This document shows positions 56,453 through 60,200 of a stretch of 60,200 nt of DNA, one piece after another; the first letter of the stretch is position 1, and each line of letters opens with the position of its first letter. The position numbers and the translations under genes are program-made. The notes beneath the pieces are model-generated. The model ran no database searches, was not told the DNA's origin, and saw nothing but the letters and a program-made list of their open reading frames with translations. The DNA is from Perkinsus chesapeaki (lineage: Eukaryota; Perkinsozoa; Perkinsida; Perkinsidae). The stretch covers positions 1 to 60,200 of the forward strand of contig JAAPAO010000156.1 of assembly GCA_013115145.1 (NCBI GenBank), in the 5' to 3' direction.

Positions 56453-56863
56453 TATGTATAGTAAACAATTACTGACAACAACAATACCGTTGCTATGTAG
56501 CGTTCCTTAAACTGACGCTCCACCACCCTACGTCACTGTTTCTATTGCATCATGTGTCATGTTGTAATAGTGCTTAGAGGGATACTTATTTATTCAATTG
56601 ATGTCGAAGAGGTGTACTCAAAGCGGAAACCTTAAATAGGGACGAAACCTTGGAGAATTGCATTCAATTATATTTCAGTAATCCACCTGTGATTTGATAA
56701 TACACGTCTTCGGACTTTAAACACAATACTAGGAGTCTTGGGCTGTGACGGACATTGGGGCGAACTAACCCGATCAAGATTGGCTCACTTCACCATAGCA
56801 AGGTTAACGCAAGCTTCCCGGTCCTATAGAAACGATCCACTAGCCATGATAGTCCAAGCCATG
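56453..56863. other. Intergenic spacer
   Basis: About 400 bp between two convergent genes; nothing recognised. Confidence 0.5.
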
Positions 56864-58470
56864 TCAAAGCTCAACTTCCGGAGCGGTAGCAGAATCCTTT
56901 GATACTGCGCCATGTCCGGGCGGCGGCGCATCGTCCCCTCTCATCGCGTGCTCTTCTGTCGAATGGATCCCTTCATTGTCCCTCATTCTCCCCAGAAGCG
57001 CCTGGTGGTATTCATCAATCCTTTGTTGATGCCTTTTGTGACGACCCTCGCGGGATTCCTCACCTAAAAAAACATCACCACTGCAACCAGGTCTTTACCA
57101 AGAACACACCATCTTTATAGATCTGTTGCCTCGCCTCAGCAGCTTCCTTCAACTTCCCTCGTCTCCTCTGCCACTCTCTGTTCCATTCGAGGATCTCTGT
57201 CTCCACATGATCTGATTGCACAGTGCACCGCCCCCGTGGGAGAATAACGGCTACCCGACTCCCTAAGCTCTACGACGCTGACATTCCGAATGATTGTGGT
57301 GCCTGGTCGCGCTCTTGGTTCACCATTTGCGAAATCGATTACGAGCTCAGGGTTGGTCAGCCACAAAGTATCGCATCTGAAAGATCTTCCTTCCGCCGTA
57401 AGTCTCAACTCGCTCTCACACCTTCGACCTTGGCAGTTGCGAGAAGTCCCAATGGCCTCTACGGCTGCTATTGTTCTATCGTAACGGCTGATGCTTCTAA
57501 CTAATGCCCAGCGATCGTCGTTGATCTCGGGTAAAACATCCCAACCATGATGCGATATGGTAAGCAAATATTCGAGGCGGTAGAGGCGTGCTCGATGGAG
57601 GCAGTGGACGAAGGCGCTGTCATCCATGGACCGACGATAGTGCAGGCTGCTGGCAGCCACAGATGACTTTTCACCAAAGAAGGCATTTGCAAAGTCAAAC
57701 AGAACCTCCACTCGGTCTTCATCCTCGGCAAACTCCTCCACGGCCTTACCGAGTTCATCAGAGGCAGTGGTTGGAGAATACAGAAATAGTTTCTCAACCG
57801 GTAATGTGTTCATAAGAGACAAGACGTACCGCTTGACTTTGTCGTATGAGACCGAATCCTGACCGTCCATCACGACACAAGCCCCAAGGGAGACGTTCGA
57901 CGATGAATTCCACAAGCCCCATCCAGGGGCCTCAAAGGGGGGCTCGTGCTCTACTGGATCATCAAAGGACTCATTAGTAGAGAGTCTCTCGATGTAACGG
58001 AGATATCGATCGAACCTTAGCTCTTGTGGAAGCTTATGAGGCCATGTTGACTGGCCGCGACAAAGGGGAATCGGGCCTATGGTCCACTCTGATGTCATAG
58101 AAGAATAGTCTTCTCGGTTGTCTGAGGGTCGGCGAAGCCACGATAGCTTGCTATAGGGTACTGCGTGGAGCATTACCTAAGACAGGAAGGTGGAAGAACA
58201 CGCCAACAAAGCTACTTCGGTGGCAAAAACATCTCGGGCGTCGGCGTCCACCCAGAAAAGGCGTTCATGGGTGGCCTTCAACGCCTTCACGATGGGACAT
58301 CTGATGACCACATGGTCACCGGCGCCAACTGAAAGAGAGCTCGTGGCCTGAGAATGGACGCACGTGGCACCGAGGAGGAAAATCGAGAGTCGCCACTTGA
58401 ATTCGTTGACCGGTATCCACGAACTCACACATCCATTCGCAAGCCCATAGCTGAGGCAAGGATTGCTGGT
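56864..58470 (-). CDS. GT92-like secreted or Golgi glycosyltransferase, divergent
   Basis: 5' part begins near 58430 with FKWRLSIFLLGATCVHSQA, a signal peptide or anchor; the exact start codon lies in an unresolved upstream exon. RLFWVDADARDVFATE joins across a 40-nt intron to VMLHAVPYSKLSWLRR. The main exon holds SLGACVVMDGQDSVSYDKVK...LPVEKLFLYSPTTASDELGK, which resembles the start of a GT92/DUF23 domain, then AFVHCLHRARLYRLEYLLTI, TLWLTNPELVIDF. A 43-nt intron leads to DHVETEILEWNREW and a second to GEESREGRHKRHQQRIDEYH, with the end EVEL at the TGA at 56864. The C-terminal 90 residues are charged and helical. The segment that should hold the metal-binding DxD reads LLTISHHGWDVL, so catalysis is doubtful. 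Confidence 0.5.
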
Positions 58471-58739
58471 GGCCAAGACTGTTAGTATACCTGAATGAAA
58501 AATACATGGTGAACAAATGTGGACAAGGTGGATTCCCCACCAGCAACGGTCATCGGGTCCGCTATGCAGAGCTACTACGAACTCAATAACGGCAGTCACC
58601 TCTGCATGAGGCACATGAACGCCCAAGGAAAGAGGAGAGGACACCGACGCACCGGTATACCCGTCAGCAGTGATAACGTGGGCAGACACCTATGGCAGCA
58701 GTGCGCTCTCGTGGAGACGCAGCTGTAATGGGATTTACT

Positions 58740-59801
58740 TCACCTTACCGTGCCCTCCTTGATATGGGTTGTGGTACTGGTGTTGTGTGTGCAAAGGTGT
58801 AACCTATTCTCATCTTCAAGTTCTGCCTTACCACCAACCTCAGACCGTGCAGTAGCCGTCCTTGACGTTGGCGGAGCGATGGTGCTCGGAATGCTGGATA
58901 TCTTTCTCCACAAGTCACATCGACATGCTAGTGACGACAGCTCGGAGATGCACCCGGACAGAGAGCTCAGGGTCAGGCCTGCAAACCGCTTCCGCTCGTC
59001 AGGCTGGAGGTGATTTCCCCCAAGCGCGATGTCAAGCCAAGCTTCTGCTGCCTTTGCCGGGCACGGTTCTGCGGATGTCGCATGCGCGACGAGTGAAGTG
59101 AAGTTCTGAGGGTTTGACGTTTGAGGTGGACAGCTTTGTTCGCACAACTCCGAGAGCAGAAGGAAGACTGTATGATGCCACTCCTCGGAGATGAGCTCCT
59201 CGATTACGCCTGGGCGCAGTATGTGATGTACAAGTCCATCCATATGTCCGCGATCATTCTTGTGTTCGCTTGGGTTTATGAGCCTCTCCATCATGTCCAA
59301 GGATAGTGTTGCCCCAATAGGGGCCATATCCCCAGCTCTCGGGGCAGCCGCTTTCATGGGCTCCACAGTTTGAAAAGGTTGATATTCCTTTCTGGAAGGC
59401 GATGTTTTCACTTTGGTCGTTGGATCGTCCAGAGTCGCCTCATAAACAGGTAATGCCAGGTAGGCGGCACTGTCCGGATTTTGTAGTGTTGTAAAATCGA
59501 AAACAGTGAGGTATTGGACGGGTCTGCAGGGTGAGCTCCCATCTGCCACGAGATCGTAGGGAGAGTCCCACGACTTGTTGTCGGTCATCCACTCAGAGCT
59601 CAACATCACGATGGTGTATCTGGTAATAAATGGCGTGCCAGGTCAATCATTTCCAGCTTACTGCTTCCCGGTTGGAGATTCGATGATATTTCGGAACTGA
59701 CCATTTGCTGGGGATTGTCTCGGCCGTGGAGGTGCCTTTGGTGGTCTCCCATGTAGTCCGATGAAGAAGAATGAGGATATTAATACATAGTAAAAACGCA
59801 T
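58740..59801 (-). CDS. Secreted orphan protein
   Basis: Exon 1 starts at ATG 59801 with a signal peptide (MRFYYVLISSFFFIGLHG) followed by a proline-rich stretch. A 42-nt GT-AG intron (about 59619-59660) joins PTGKQ to YTIVMLSSEWMTDNKSW. Exon 2 is open for 290 codons, ends at 58740 and is rich in Asp/Glu/Ser with several cysteine pairs in the C-terminal third (LSSLACRCDLW, and EQSCPPQ). I do not recognise a domain. It lies between two glycosyltransferase-like genes on the same strand. Confidence 0.55.
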
Positions 59802-59928
59802 CTTAGAAAAGAGCAGCTGGGGTTGGTGGCCCATTGCCGTTAACAAGTCTAGACAGTGAAATCGAGATTCCAAGACGCGTGCTTTAAGCGCCAATGCAAC
59901 GCAAGTGTCATCAAATGTTCTGTTGGAA

Positions 59929-60200
59929 TCATCCGCGAACAAGCCGTGGATTAATGCCTCTCAATATCTCTTCGTCATGCATGACATAGTCGTCGAATAT
60001 GGCGTCCAAGTCGTTCTGGTATCTGAAGCGCCTAGGCGGTAGCACTCTCTCATCCACGGAATACATATCTCCACCATGCATTGCCACCAAGGCATATTCT
60101 TTACGCTGAGCAAGCTTCCACATTGCTCTAGCACTTGTGCCCGCCTCACTTCCGTAACCGGACCATACGTAGTCTTCATCGGCATTAACAATGAAGTCCA
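59929..60200 (-). CDS. Glycosyltransferase-like protein, 3' part (5' end outside the window)
   Basis: The frame enters from the right edge as DFIVNADEDYVWSGYGSEAG, in which NADED looks like a metal-binding DxD of a GT92- or GT2-type enzyme. It continues AMWKLAQRKEYALVAMHGGD and MYSVDERVLPPRRFRYQNDL, then DYVMHDEEILRG, and stops at 59929. Downstream another frame (LFADDSNRTFDDTC...LDLLTAMGHQ) stays open to the next gene, so a missed intron could extend the protein. It resembles the gene at 56864-58470 in location and overall type but not closely in sequence. Confidence 0.4.
   Translation of the reverse strand, partial: DFIVNADEDYVWSGYGSEAGTSARAMWKLAQRKEYALVAMHGGDMYSVDERVLPPRRFRYQNDLDAIFDDYVMHDEEILRGINPRLVRG

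Noticed and set aside
1-60200. Mobile elements (retrotransposon pol, transposase, terminal repeats)
   Set aside because: No reverse transcriptase, integrase or transposase motif was found in any frame I read; the inverted repeat is made of host genes.

Overview
The window is nuclear DNA from a unicellular eukaryote. Almost every recognisable gene is cut by very short introns (about 40-55 nt, mostly GT-AG), GC content is mixed, genes are dense on both strands and small paralogue arrays are common. The best fit is an alveolate of the Perkinsus type (inference from gene style, not from a marker gene). No bacterial operons, CRISPR arrays or insertion sequences were seen.

Layout. 0-2.2 kb: a small secreted protein (minus strand) and weakly supported sequence. 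2.2-7.3 kb: two tandem sphingosine-kinase-like genes (minus), the second apparently damaged. 7.5-8.9 kb: a Gfo/Idh/MocA (inositol 2-dehydrogenase-like) oxidoreductase. 9.1-11.7 kb: canonical nuclear poly(A) polymerase. 11.7-13.3 kb: a nucleotide-sugar-transporter-like membrane protein. 13.7-16.3 kb: a large orphan protein. 16.7-18.7 kb: a cysteine-repeat secreted protein and a second member of the secreted family found at the left end. 19.1-20.6 kb: kappa-class glutathione transferase plus a decayed copy of its last exon. 20.9-31.0 kb: two copies of a two-RRM, GK-rich RNA-binding gene form a 1-kb inverted repeat around about 8 kb that carries a PDZ gene and small candidate secreted or membrane genes. 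31.2-34.6 kb: three tandem maltose O-acetyltransferase-like genes. 34.9-36.5 kb: ceramide synthase-like. 36.7-37.8 kb: a TSSC4-like protein. 37.9-39.9 kb: a helical-repeat, probably organellar protein. 40.0-46.8 kb: two tandem TruD/PUS7 pseudouridine synthases, one with a tRNA-Cys gene antisense inside an intron. 47.2-49.4 kb: an ATG18/WIPI PROPPIN. 49.8-54.1 kb: PRPF6. 54.4-56.5 kb: a DDX47/Rrp3-like DEAD-box helicase. 56.9-60.2 kb: two divergent glycosyltransferase-like genes around a secreted orphan.

Themes. (1) RNA biology: poly(A) polymerase, two RRM proteins, TSSC4-like, two TruD proteins, PRPF6, DDX47 and a tRNA. (2) Sphingolipids: ceramide synthase-like and two sphingosine kinases. 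(3) Small lineage-specific secreted proteins. (4) Local duplication with signs of gene conversion (RRM pair, acetyltransferase array, TruD pair, kinase pair). Exon boundaries were inferred by eye from reading frame, family alignment and splice dinucleotides, so gene spans are more reliable than individual junctions.
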